The position numbers were made by a program, and so were the translations under genes. From Diphasiastrum complanatum (Eukaryota; Streptophyta; Lycopodiopsida; Lycopodiales; Lycopodiaceae), in contig MU834970.1 in NCBI GenBank assembly GCA_029204225.1, positions 1-42,791 of the forward strand: DNA of 42,791 bases, given 5' to 3'. Each line of letters starts with the position of its first letter. The first letter of the stretch is position 1. Shown here in pieces: positions 19,881 through 29,970 of this stretch. The notes beneath the pieces are model-generated. The model ran no database searches and was not told the origin of the DNA. It was given only the letters and a program-made list of their open reading frames with translations.

Positions 19881-20164
19881 AGAGTCTCACATACTTCTGC
19901 TAGATCCAGGATCACCAGATCTTCACGTGCTTCCCACCAGTCTACAGCACGCTCCACTACTACTATCACTCACTATTTCCAGCTTGCTCATAGCTAGTCT
20001 CCTCCGCAGAGCAGGTGGTCAAGCTCTTGCTTTGTACCCTCACAAGCTGAAGGTCAAGCTTTGATACTTCTTCTTAGAGATAGAGAGATAGATATGCTAG
20101 TTCTTTTCTTTTACTAGTAAATAAGTCCGTATGCGGACAATGCTCATCACTTTTTGTACTTTCT
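19881..20164 (+). other. LINE copy 2 3' untranslated region
   Basis: No gene is seen. A Ser/Thr-rich reading continues in another frame (near 19900-20060), so the ORF2 tail may once have been longer, like the basic tail of copy 1. Confidence 0.5.
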
Positions 20165-20205
20165 TTTGTCTTATGTATCTTTGGGTACCAAAAGACGTTA
20201 ATAAT
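20165..20205 (+). other. Conserved LINE 3' tail with hairpin (copy 2)
   Basis: TTGTCTTAT leads to the stem GTATC-TTTG-GGTAC (20175-20188). Relative to copy 1 the outermost pair is changed (A-T to G-C) and an inner G-C pair becomes A-T, so pairing is retained. It is followed by AAAAGACGTTAATAATAA. Confidence 0.82.
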
Positions 20206-20224
20206 AATAATTCTAATTCTAATT

Positions 20225-20376
<152 letters not shown>

Positions 20377-20561
20377 ATGGTCTAGCGCTCCATCTCCAGC
20401 GCTCTGCTGCCTCCAACCAGCGGGTGTGATGCCCTCCAGACCTGCCTCCAACGGAACCTGCCCCCAGTGGGCGTGATGCCCTCCAGCGGAACCTGCTCCA
20501 TCTCCAGCGCTCCTTTGACCCCAAATACCCCAGAAGAAGAATTGCCTCTGCTCCAGCCTTT

Positions 20562-21293
20562 ATGATCTCCGTCATTCGTGCAGATCAGTTACGTTCCTAT
20601 GAATATCTCAACGACCATCGGAAAAAACTTCTTTCTCTTGAAGCTATGATCCAAGTTGTTCAATCTCATCTTCAGAAACTAGATTCGTCTATCGATGATC
20701 TCAAGAAAGAAGTTGCAGCTGTCAAAATCGAAGCTTCCTCTCATTCGACTACTTCAGCTAAGATCCAACAGCTTGAAAGTCAAGTGGAACAGCATCATAC
20801 CCCTGTCTGATCTTGGGCAGATGTGCTTAAAGGTCCTAATACTGTTGTTCTACCAGCTCCACCTTCTTTTATCTCAACTACGTTCACTGAGAGCTGTTTG
20901 CGAGAGCAAAAGGCTTTTAATGTCCGAGTCAGAGGTATTACAAACTCCCATGATGTTGTTGGTGAAGCTAAAAAGTTTCTTGAAGAGAGTCTTCAACACC
21001 ACCACAAAGATATGGATACTGCATGGCGACCTAAGAAAGATCCAGGTACTCTTGTTATACGCTTTGCATCTGCCACCGGTCGTCATGAAGTGCTAGGGAA
21101 GAGATCTACACTGCGGGGCACCACGATATACCTGGATGAAGACCTTACTTTCATTCAGGTTCAAGAACGGAAAAAAGCAAAACAGGAGGCTCTAATGAAT
21201 AGAAAGCGGTTGATCTACAGGGATGGTATCATCTGTTTTGTACATATTAAACCTGCTACTATTAATGAGATATCTGAGACTGTTCAAAGTTAG
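20562..21293 (+). pseudogene. LINE ORF1 protein (coiled coil + RRM-like + C-terminal domain)
   Basis: Residues about 20-80 form a heptad-rich coiled coil (LQKLDSSIDDLKKEVAAVKI). An in-frame TGA at 20808-20810 interrupts before SWADVLKG. The second half resembles the RNA-binding domains of L1 ORF1p: FNVRVRGITNSHDVVGEAKK, AWRPKKDPGTLVIRFASATG, EVLGKRSTLRGTTIYLDEDL and a basic C-terminus (FIQVQERKKAKQEALMNRKR). ORF1p of this type binds LINE RNA as a trimer. The length (243 codons) is near complete, so only the single stop blocks it. Assignment is by pattern, without a search. Confidence 0.82.
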
Positions 21294-21451
21294 TGAGAGT
21301 TAGAGCACTGAAGAGATGCCAGTTGAATCTGTAAATGGTCTACGTACCATATAACCCTGGACATTATCCTCTTCTTAGTTAGTTTTGGTTTAGTTATGCT
21401 GTTTGACGACATTGTTCCGTCTTGGTTCCACTTTATCTGATGTACTTGCTC
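21294..21451 (+). other. Spacer after LINE ORF1
   Basis: This 158-bp stretch separates ORF1 from the 3' tail. It includes NGLRTI-like reading near 21335, which could be a few codons from the start of ORF2, but this is weak. No RT or endonuclease sequence is present. Confidence 0.4.
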
Positions 21452-21490
21452 GTCTTATACGCCTTTTGGCATGGAAAAGACGTTAATAAA
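21452..21490 (+). other. Conserved LINE 3' tail with hairpin (copy 3)
   Basis: CGTCTTAT leads to ACGCC-TTTT-GGCAT (21459-21472), a hairpin with one C/A mismatch, then GGAAAAGACGTTAATAAAGC. It is almost identical to the tail of copy 1. Confidence 0.85.
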
Positions 21491-21493
21491 GCT

Positions 21494-21528
21494 TTCTTCT
21501 TCTTCTTCTTCTTCTTCTTCTTCTTCTT

Positions 21529-21595
<67 letters not shown>

Positions 21596-21850
21596 AAAGC
21601 ACGCAAATCTAATATATCTCTCTCTCTCCTCTCCTAGACCCCAAACCCAAGCACCCTAAACCCTATATCCTAACTCACACACATACACACCATGTCCGTA
21701 CATGCGCGCACACACAAATCCTCTCTCTCTCTGTCCCTCGCACTCTCTGTCTCTTCCTCTCTCTCTCTCACACACAAATCACCACACACACACACATCTG
21801 TATGCACACAAATCAACAATATCCACACACACACACACACACACATGGAG
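21494..21850 (+). repeat. (TTC)n, (CT)n, (CA)n compound microsatellites
   Basis: TTC units follow the LINE tail to about 21535, CT to about 21572 and CA to about 21595. Further CT and CA patches continue to about 21845. There is also a CCCTAAACCC telomere-like word near 21653. There is no gene here. Confidence 0.9.
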
Positions 21851-21954
21851 GTATAAACTATCCTTTCTGGATCATAACATGGCATCAATACAGATCTGTA
21901 AGAGACAGAGAGAGACGTAGCGAGTAGAGTAGAAAGGTAAAAATACTAGAGCTG

Positions 21955-22253
21955 TGCATAAAAGTCTGCCAACGAGCAGAATACAGCAAAAGAGCAGAGT
22001 GTCACTCCGCCAACGAGCGAGACACTGATGATCTCGGTCTAAAATTATACTGATAATACAGTCGCTCTATTCTCGTGTATCTCCTTGTCTTGTGCTGTGT
22101 GTCTTGATTGCTAGAATAAAATAATTTCTTTGATGTGTAGTCGAGTGTCTGGGATCCTGTAAAAAGCTTCTGCGCAAAAGAAAATTCAAAGACACAAAAT
22201 CGTTCGCGAATAAGAAGACGAAGACGATAACGAAACAGTCTCGCTTCCACAAC
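21955..22253 (+). repeat. Probable copia 5' LTR end (copia 1)
   Basis: A primer-binding site at 22255 implies an LTR to its left ending near CTTCCACA. A TATA-like GCATAAAAG lies at 21957, and GCCAACGAGC occurs twice (near 21967 and 22007). The left LTR border is not determinable, and no 3' LTR is present, so the interval is a minimum guess. Confidence 0.45.
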
Positions 22254-22254
22254 A

Positions 22255-22267
22255 TGGTATCAGATCC
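22255..22267 (+). promoter_or_regulatory. Copia-1 primer-binding site
   Basis: TGGTATCAGATCC matches the initiator tRNA-Met site (TGGTATCAGAGC) at its first ten bases. It lies 65 bases before the gag start codon. Confidence 0.75.
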
Positions 22268-22319
22268 AACAGGTTATCACTACTGATATCCAAGCAATGA
22301 TTCTACTAGACAACACAAT

Positions 22320-23162
22320 ATGGCTACAACAATCCAGACAAGAGTGACAATCAGTCTTGATGGCGCTAAATACAGAATCTGGAAATTCAAAATCAAAACG
22401 CTTTTGAAGGGCGAAGGCATCTGGTCAGTGACCGAGCTCTCGAAGGTGCAGCCTCCAGAGGGAGACCCGAGGAGAGCTGAATGGATCAGAAAGGATGAGC
22501 GCGCAATGGCGATCATCGTTTCGTCCATAAATGAAGATCTACTCATGCAGATTGAAGACTGCAAAAGCAGCCATGCAGCGTGGGAAAGATTAAAGCAGAA
22601 GTATGAAGTGAGGACTGCAGCTTCAGTCATGCACCTTCACAATCAGCTGCAATCCATACGGTGGGATGGCAACCAGTTGGATTAGCACGTTGAGAAGATT
22701 AGAACGATCTTCGCTCAACTCGCTGCATCAGGACAAGAGCACCAGGTCCCAGCACCACAACAACTGATGTACTTCATAAAATCTCTATCGACGTTCTATC
22801 AGCCGTTGAGAATGCTCATACTGAGTCTACCAGATATGACATTCGACAAAGCAGTCAGTCTTGTCGTTGATGAGAGACGAAAGACAGGGAAGCAGTGATC
22901 AAGAGAAAGCTCTCTTCATGAAAGGAAAGAAGAAAAACAAAAAAAAAACAAGCCAAGATTCGAGAAGACGAAGTCCTCAAATTAGCAATCTTCTTCCTAC
23001 GATCACTGCCACAAACCAGGCCATACGGTCAACAAATGCTGGTTCAATCCAGCAATACCTTGCATGCACTGCAAGAAGGAAGGGCATTCTGCATACGATT
23101 GCAGATTTAATCCAAAAAGGAAAAACAAAGCTGAAAAGGCAAACGTTGCAGAGTCATCTAAA
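22320..23162 (+). pseudogene. Copia-1 Gag
   Basis: The start MATTIQTRVTISLDGAKYRI then WKFKIKTLLKGEGIW and SSHAAWERLKQKYEVRTAAS is the copia Gag (UBN2-type) pattern. A TAG at 22683 follows GNQLD; the same frame then continues HVEKIRTIFAQLAAS. Knuckle CMHCKKEGHSAYDC is present at about 23062-23103, in a shifted frame; a first, degenerate knuckle (CHKPGHTVNKC) lies near 23000. Gag would form the element's particle. Confidence 0.9.
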
Positions 23163-23477
23163 AATGTAGAAAGAGGTGACGAAGCTTTCACGATACTCGA
23201 CGAAGCTTCAACAAGCTACTCTGAACACGACTACGATGTAGTCATCGATTCAGGAGCAACATCTCACATAACCTGCAACAAGAAGATCTTGATCAACTTT
23301 TGCGAACTCAAAAATGAAAGAGCAGTGATTCTAGGTGATGGAAGCAGACACGATGTCATCGGCACTCTACAGCTGCGAACATTGTCAGGCCAAGCAAAGC
23401 TGCCAGGAGCACTCTATGTGCCCTCACTCAGAAAAGATCTGCTATCTATCTCCAAGATGACAGATCTAGGCATTTGA
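23104..23477 (+). pseudogene. Copia-1 protease region
   Basis: YDVVIDSGATSHITCNKKIL contains the copia protease active site DSGA. LPGALYVPSLRKDLLSISKM is the conserved segment near the protease C-terminus. The frame is continuous with the second zinc knuckle and stops at 23475, where relatives continue into integrase. Confidence 0.92.
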
Positions 23478-23489
23478 GTTTTGTTCAAC

Positions 23490-24539
23490 GACACCACTTG
23501 TCGTATGATTGAGAAGATGACAAACAAGTTGTTGATGGTCGGATGAAGAGAAGGAAACCTATACCAGGCCAAAATAATCAGCAACTCTGATAGCATATTA
23601 AATGCTTCAAAAAATGAAGATCAGCTCTGGCATAGGAAAATGTATCATTTGAACATGCGGATCCTGTATAACATGAGCAGAAAAGAAATTGTCACAGATC
23701 TCAAAATTTCAAGGCCCAAAACTGAGTTCTGTGAAGCTTGTCAAAAAGACAAGCAACATCAGAATCCATTCACGCATGAGGGAAGAAGAGCCAAGGAAGT
23801 TCTTGAGCTCGTCCACTCTGATGTCTATGGACCGATAAAAACAGATTCGCTCTCAGGTTCGAGATACTTTCTGACATTCATAGATGATTACAACCAGATG
23901 ACCACAATCTACTACTTGAAGAAGAAATCTGAAGTGTTTGATTCCTTCAAGAAGTTCGTGGCATTTGCAGAGCGACACATCTCGAAAAGGATACAGATCC
24001 TTAGATCTGACAATGGAGGTGAATACAAAAGCATAGAGTTCTCAAGATTCTGCGAAGAACAGGGAATCGAACACCAGTTCACTCCTGCATACACACCAGA
24101 ATACAACGGTGTGGCAGCTGCAGTTGTACACTTGCAGAACAGATCTACAACGATAGTGCTGGAAAACAAAATACCATACGAAATGTGGACAGACAAAAAG
24201 CTTGATCTGTCATACGTATGAGTGTTTGGATGTGCAGCATACAAGCACATTCCGAAGAAAAAGAGAAGCAAACTCGATGACAAATCTGAACAAACAATCA
24301 TGGTCGGCTACTCGAACGGAACACGTGTACAAGCTCTATGATCCAACCACAAAGAAGGTTGTTTCGAACAGAGATGTGAAGTTCGATGAGTCCACATTCC
24401 CCTGGACTGAAAGACGAAAGAGGCCATGAGATCTTCACACTGCTGCCCATTCAAGAGGGAGATCGAGGACAAACATCAAATCAGAATGCAGAGCCACAGA
24501 CTCCAGAGCAACAACAAGGAGAGGATCAACCCCACGGCT
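23490..24539 (+). pseudogene. Copia-1 integrase with an active-site deletion
   Basis: The pre-integrase finger reads LWHRKMYHLNMRILYNM then FCEACQKDKQ. The core has LELVHSDVYGPIKTDSLSG (first Asp) and QILRSDNGGEYKSIEF (second Asp). At 24105-24130 the reading jumps from TPEYNGVA to AVVHLQNRSTTI. The stretch that normally holds the catalytic Glu (AERKNRT-type) and the following helix, about 40 residues, is deleted. A TGA at 24219-24221 and a later shift follow; the match ends at about 24540, where LTR sequence begins. There is no RT. Confidence 0.92.
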
Positions 24540-24887
24540 CTTCTTTTTTCCTTCTCCATCTCTCATGTTTTCTTTGGTCTTTTGTTGATTGTTGGATTTG
24601 AATGTTATTGGAATTGTATGTTATTATACTTTTTATGAGAGAGAAAGGGAGAGAGAGAAAGAGCAAGCTATCTTTGTTGTGGATGCGTAGTGTTAATGGA
24701 TCGTAGTCTTAATGGATAGGGTTAATGGATGTTAGATTTAGATTTGGATCTTCTATTCATGTTGAAATCTGAACTAAACTATCGCTCTCATGGGAACAAA
24801 CCTACGCGTGACAACTAACTTCGTCTCTTTGATGCTAGATTGACTAGATCTTGGATTCAGGTTAGGCAAGGAAAGAAACCCACTACA
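24540..24887 (+). repeat. LTR fragment A (3' half of the family-B LTR)
   Basis: This matches the right half of the LTRs at 24895 and 28531, sharing CCTTCTCCATCTCTCAT, a GAGAGAGAAAGGGAGAGAGAG tract (about 24640) and TTGACTAGATCTTGGATTCA. It lies flush against decayed copia integrase. The 18 bases after it (AAGGAAAGAAACCCACTA) also follow LTR C at 29261. Confidence 0.88.
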
Positions 24888-24894
24888 ATTTTAT

Positions 24895-25639
24895 TGTTGG
24901 ATGGTTTGCGGATCCCAAGTCAATCCTAACCCTAGTTAATAAGTGAGATGGATTTGACACCCTGCATGTGTAAGTCCAACCAGATGATCACATAGAGATT
25001 TGATTGATTAGAAAGTCAATAAAAGGACTTTAGGCCTTTTTGCGGGACTTTTAATGTCGCAGGGCCTAAATTTCAAGTTTGTGAATAAAGCTGGTTTTCC
25101 CTCCAAATTGGATGGTTCCCACACTTTTTTAAATTTGAATAATTAGGGAGGCAACAATGGACCAATAGGATTCAAGGGCCAGGGTCCTCCTCTCTATTAT
25201 AAAAAGAGACCAACTCAAGTTGCTCCTCATGTTCATTTCCTCATTTCCATAAAGCAGATTGGTTCTCTTCAGAAATGGATTGATGAATGTCCTTGCTCTT
25301 TTTCTTTCCTTCTCCATCTCTCATACTTTCTTTGGTTTTTGCTAATTGTTGGATCTGATTGTTATTGGAATTGAATGTTATTATACTTTTTATGAGAGAG
25401 AAAGGGAGAGAGAGAAAGAGTAAGCTATTTCTATTGTGGATTGTAGTGTTAATGGATCATAGTGTTAATGGATCGTAGTGTTAATGTTTAGGGTTAATGG
25501 ATGTTAGAAATAGATTTGAATCTACCATTCATGCTGAAATCTGAACTATACTATCGCTCTCATGGGAATGAACCTACGCGTGACAACTAACTTCGTCTCT
25601 TGATGCTAGATTGACTAGATCTTGGATTCAGGTTAGGCC
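24895..25639 (+). repeat. LTR B (about 745 bp), left LTR of an RT-less element
   Basis: It starts TGTTGGATGG and matches 28531-29261 over its length. It includes a plausible core promoter, TATTATAAAAAG, near 25195, which orients it to the plus strand. It lies just right of fragment A, separated by seven bases after the shared ACCCACTACA. Confidence 0.9.
25195..25206 (+). promoter_or_regulatory. TATA box in LTR B
   Basis: TATTATAAAAAG lies in the middle of LTR B, with the same word at the matching place in LTR C (about 28832). It is a likely RNA polymerase II promoter for the element. Confidence 0.6.
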
Positions 25640-26332
25640 AATGCTTCTTCGTAGATCGAAAGCACAGAATCCAGGTGGAAGCCATGGATTTTGTTTTCTA
25701 GATGAGAAGCGGCTAGAAGAGACAATAAAGAGCCAGCAGCGAACTGCTACTTAGTATTGCCCTCAATAGCTCGTTTGAGCTCACTAGAAATAGTCTTGAA
25801 CCAATTATATGGTTCAAGAGGGGCTTTGGCCAACTTGGCATAGGAATCAACTATCCTATGGAGGATCTGTGACGTGATGCGGTCTTTCATGAAGAAAATT
25901 ATTCAGTAGCTGGGCAACAATGTGTATGACAGGCTCAGTGATGGCTTCAAGGAGGTATCCGTCGTTGGTCCAGTGCAGATCATTGGTGAGGTCAATGTAA
26001 GGCTTGATGGCCTGTTTGGCCTGCTTGTGATTGGGTGAGGCCTGTGTACCGGACGCTATACCTATGGCTTCAAGGGCGGCCTCAATGATGCGCACCTTGT
26101 GTGTGGCTCCCTGAAAAGTGATATAAAATTTGGATTTAAGAGTGATGAAATCCATGTTGATTCTGCCAGAAAATACTCTCTCCTAAATACCCATTGCAGT
26201 GAGCAGTGGCTCCACAAGGGTCATCCACTGAGTGACCATGCTTGTGCTAGGAAGGATCATGATGTCTGTTGTAGATGGGACATCATGATGGATAGTATAA
26301 CGCGGAGACTGAGAAGTATCAGTAGAAGACAT
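25634..26332 (-). pseudogene. Antisense ORF of the RT-less element
   Basis: From an ATG at 26332, the minus strand reads MSSTDTSQSPRYTIHHDVPS, a stop at about 26184, then the same frame INMDFITLKSKFYITFQGAT and AIKPYIDLTNDLHWTNDGYL. After a shift near 25870, the frame reads RIVDSYAKLAKAPLEPYNWF then FAAGSLLSLLAASHLENKIH and ends with a TAA against the LTR border. So about 230 codons are traceable with two stops and one shift. I recognise no domain. Antisense ORFs are known in some plant Ty3/gypsy lineages; membership is inference. Confidence 0.6.
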
Positions 26333-26559
26333 GGTGATTAGAATGAAACGTAAGGTGCGTGAATGTATATCAGAAAGCAGTTCAAAAAATTTGGAAGGCT
26401 TTGGTCGCAGGAAAATTTTGCAAGAGCTTCGCTAGCACAAGTGAGGAATGAATCGAATTCAGCTAACTTATAGGTGAATTTGGTGGGTCCATTACACTGA
26501 AGACTAGTTTGGCTGATCAGTTCTTAACAAAAATTTGCAGGCATGTACAGTACTATGAA

Positions 26560-26930
26560 AATAGGCTATAAAAATCTTGGCGAAGGTTTTTGGGGATCTG
26601 AACCTATCAGGCAAACGTTTTCCAGGGTTGACGAAGGATGAACCTTCGCCTAGGAGGGTCCTTCGCCTAGGTACTGTCATAAATGCATTTTTCCAAGATC
26701 TGAGGCTATGGCCAACCTAATTTTGACATTTTAAGATCATCTCGTAGGTCGGCGAAGGTTTATTATGAGGTCAAGTTCTCGGCAAAGGTTCCCAAAATGG
26801 CATATCACTGAACCTTCGTTTGACTAAAAAACTGGAGTTTTCCTGGATAGGAACCTTTGCCCACCTCAAATTAGATAAATCTAGAGTGGATGTACATTTT
26901 GAGAACTCAGCGAAGGTTTCTGGTATTGTA
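26560..26930. repeat. Array of nine GGCGAAGGTT-type motifs between divergent ORFs
   Basis: The motif (allowing one or two changes) is at about 26579(+), 26629(+), 26641(-), 26658(-), 26751(+), 26781(+), 26811(-), 26852(-) and 26909(+). Orientation runs in pairs, ++--++--+. A TATA-like CTATAAAAAT lies at about 26566. The array fills the space between the antisense and sense ORFs, a place for a shared control region. Function is inference. Confidence 0.75.
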
Positions 26931-27069
26931 TAGGCCACATCTGATCAAAACAGTGATTTTCTAAGTCATTTTTCATCAAAAAATATTGTGCTTTCTTTTT
27001 ACCATGTTGATGACTTTCTGACTTTTGCTCATCAGTCTTTTCTCAACTTTTGTTTTTTTTTTTAACTGC

Positions 27070-28480
27070 CCTTTGACCTCCAATCCCCTCAGCATGAAGA
27101 CAAGTCTGAAGCTGAAAAGAAGTTGGCCCAGCAACAGGTTGATCGCCTGGAAGACTACGTCAATTCCCTGCAAAACACCTTGACAACCGCACATGATCAG
27201 GTGGATAAGGCCGTGCAGGATGCAAAACAACAGGTGCAACTACTGAAGGGTCGATTGCAGATGGCGTAACAGGATCGCACGCATCTTCAAGGTGAATTGG
27301 ATGCGACCACCGTTGAGCGTGATGCTTATCTTCAGACTAAAATACCAGATCATTCGGTCACACCGACGAAGATCACGTATTTGTTTAAGAAAGTGAAAAT
27401 ATACAAAGTGGCCCTTTAGGGATTCCAAGGCCGCTTTGACAGGTTCAAAGGAGCAGCTTCAACCGACTTGGCAAAGGCTAAAGAGACCATCACCGCCTAT
27501 GAAAAAGCAGCCGCTCAGGTATTGGAAGCCGGACCACAAATCCCCGTACTGGTCATGCCGCAATTCTTCCCTACGCGCCAAGAAGCTATACCAATGGATA
27601 TAGGGTTAGATTCGAGCATGGACCGGGGGGACCTCCAGATATAGCAAAACAACCGTCAATTTTACCGGCAATGCAAGCGGGTCCATCCTCATCAAGGACC
27701 ACACCTCTATTCAAAAGGCCCATCAGCGTCGAGGACCAGATCCAGAATTTCTTAAAGCAACATCCTCATGAGTCCTCGCGTGGTGGTTGGGTTCTGAAGT
27801 TTAAAACCTCCAAGATAGAGGCCGGCAAAGAGTTGGACAAAATACCTGCATTGTGAGAGCAGCCAGCATGGCGAATTACCGTGTTTGAGAAAACTCCAGA
27901 ATCAATCAGGAGTTACATCGCCAGCCCTCGCCAATTGCGGATCAATCCTTATTATGTGCCAATGCCGAGAAGAAATAAATGAAAAGATTTGGGATTGGCT
28001 ATGGACAAAACCACCATCCATACGTCCAATTGGCCAATCATCCATCAGTCCTACAGCTGGACAATATCCGTGGACTTCCACTGGGCTTTACAAGCGTACC
28101 AGAGAGAGGATGTCCACTCTCCAGATCCAATGGTGTGACAATCGGCACTATTTGCAAAAGATCTAACTCTGTTGGTGTCAATGGCAACCAGATGGGACTA
28201 TTGCCTCCCTCCTTTGGCATTCGATCCAAATAAGCCAATGGCCTCAGAGAATATCAAAGATCAGCTACCGGTTGCTCGTTTATACTTTCGTGCAGCAATG
28301 ATGGGAGGCTCCTGGGAATCACGCTTCACATCATGGACAACCTCAAAGTGGATTGTCGGAGCCCATCGTCGTTTTCTGCCCCACAATTTGGATTTTAATA
28401 TTGCACGCCTCGACTTTATGGAGAAGGTGCAATACCATTTAATAAAGATTCGGCGCAAATCCAATAAAAGTCCCCAATAA
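27070..28480 (+). pseudogene. Sense ORF with coiled coil, gag-like position
   Basis: The first part is strongly coiled-coil: EDKSEAEKKLAQQQVDRLED, then TTAHDQVDKAVQDAKQQVQL. Stops occur near 27268 and 27419. The middle is shifted. The last part, 28172-28480, reads RWDYCLPPLAFDPNKPMASE, LYFRAAMMGGSWESRFTSWT and RRFLPHNLDFNIARLDFMEK, a well-composed globular sequence. I do not recognise a family. Its place between the motif array and the 3' LTR suggests a Gag-like or accessory protein of the element. Confidence 0.5.
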
Positions 28481-28530
28481 CTGCGTCTCGCAGGTGTCGT
28501 GGGACCGCCACCAGTTTTGGTGGGGGATAC

Positions 28531-29261
28531 TATTGGAGGGTTTGTGGATCCCAAGGCCACCCTAACCCTAGTTAGTAAGTGAGAGGGATTTGGCACCCTG
28601 CGTGTATAAGTCCAACCCGATGATCACATAGAGATTTGATTGATTAGAAAGTCAATAAAAGGACTTTAGGCCTTTTTGCGGGACTTTTAATGTCGCAGGG
28701 CCTAAATTTCAAGTTAGTGAATAGAGTTGGGTTTCCCTCCAAATTGGATGGTTCCCACACTTTTTTAAATTTGAATAATTAGGGAGGCAAAAATGGACCA
28801 CTAGGATTCAGAGGCTAGGGTCCTCCTCTCTATTATAAAAATGGACCAACTCGAGTTGCTCCTCATGTTCATTTCTTCATTTCAATAAAGCAGATTGGTT
28901 CTCTTCAGAAATGGATTGATGAATGTCCTTGCTCTTCTTCTTTCCTTTTCCATCTCTCATGCTTTCTTTGGTTTTTGCTAATTGTTGGATCTGATTGTTA
29001 TTGGGATTGAATGTTATTATACTTTTTATGAGAGAGAAATGGAGAGAGAGAGAAAGAGTAAGCTATTTCTATTGTGGGTTGTAGTGTTAATGGATCGTAG
29101 TGTTAATATGTAGGGTTAATGGATGTTAGAAATAGATTTGGATCTACCATTCATGCTGAAATCTGAACTATACTATCGCTCTCATGGGAACGAACCTACG
29201 CATGACAACTAACTTCGTCTCTTGATGCTAGATCGACTAGATCTTGGATTTAGGTTAGGCA
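28531..29261 (+). repeat. LTR C, right LTR of the RT-less element
   Basis: It starts TATTGGAGGGTTTGTGG and matches LTR B throughout, with scattered substitutions. The 18 bases beyond it, AAGGAAAGAAACCCACTA, also follow fragment A, so the LTR may really end there. Copia Gag sequence begins directly after. Confidence 0.9.
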
Positions 29262-29286
29262 AGGAAAGAAACCCACTATAGATGCT

Positions 29287-29970
29287 ATGTTCACAAAGGG
29301 CAAATTCAAGGGCAAAACCAAAAGTAAGTGGTATAAAGGGCAATATCAAGTGGATGCTTCTTCAAGTGGCCAAAAGAAGGATAGATCAAAGCTCAAGTGC
29401 TTCTATTGTGGCATCAAAGGACACTTTGCAAGTGAGTGCTACAAGAAGAAGAGAGATCAAGGAGACAAACAAGGTAATCTTACTCTTGATGAGGATGGTT
29501 TGGATGTTCAAGATGCAAATGATGATGCTTTTGTGATGTCTTCATGTATGCTTGCTAATGATGGAGTTCTAGATCCTTGGTGGATTGATAGTGGAGCAAG
29601 TTCGCACATGACTTTTCACAAAGAGTACTTCACTTCTTTGTTGACATATGGAGATGACAAGAGAGTGATCTACACAACCAATGATGGTGAGTATGCAATC
29701 AAAGAGATTGGCACTCCTATTTCTCTCTCTACAAATAGGAATGCTCATTTGGAGGATGTCTTGTTTATTCCATCTATTACCAAGAATTTGCTTAGTGTGA
29801 GTCAAATGCTAAGTAAATGCCTCAAGGTGGAGTTTGATGGAGATGCTTGTATGATCAAAAGGAAGGATGTCTTGATTGGAAAAGGTAAAAGGCAAGGGAA
29901 GTTGTTCAAACTAGATGCTTGTGTTATTGCTAACCAAGTTGGATGTGTTGCAAGGGATCAAATACCTTAA
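29287..29970 (+). pseudogene. Copia-2 zinc knuckle and protease
   Basis: A basic start (FTKGKFKGKTKSKWYKGQYQ) leads to the knuckle CFYCGIKGHFASEC (residues about 38-51), an acidic linker, and the protease active site WWIDSGASSHMTFHKEYF. VLFIPSITKNLLSVSQM is the conserved end segment. The 227-codon frame is unbroken up to the integrase junction, so this is the cleanest copia frame in the window. It ends with TAA near 29968 because of a shift. Confidence 0.92.

Larger units (their letters stand above)
24895..29261 (+). mobile_element. Non-autonomous LTR retrotransposon with divergent ORFs
   Basis: Two matching LTRs (24895-25639 and 28531-29261) enclose a 2.9-kb interior without any RT, integrase or RNase H. 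The interior has a degraded antisense ORF adjoining the left LTR, a 700-bp region rich in a 10-base motif, and a degraded sense ORF ending near a purine tract (GGTGGGGGATA, about 28519) at the right LTR. No standard tRNA-Met primer site is visible after LTR B, where a few bases seem lost. Gag-only or LARD-type elements have similar layouts; target duplication was not resolved. Confidence 0.72.
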
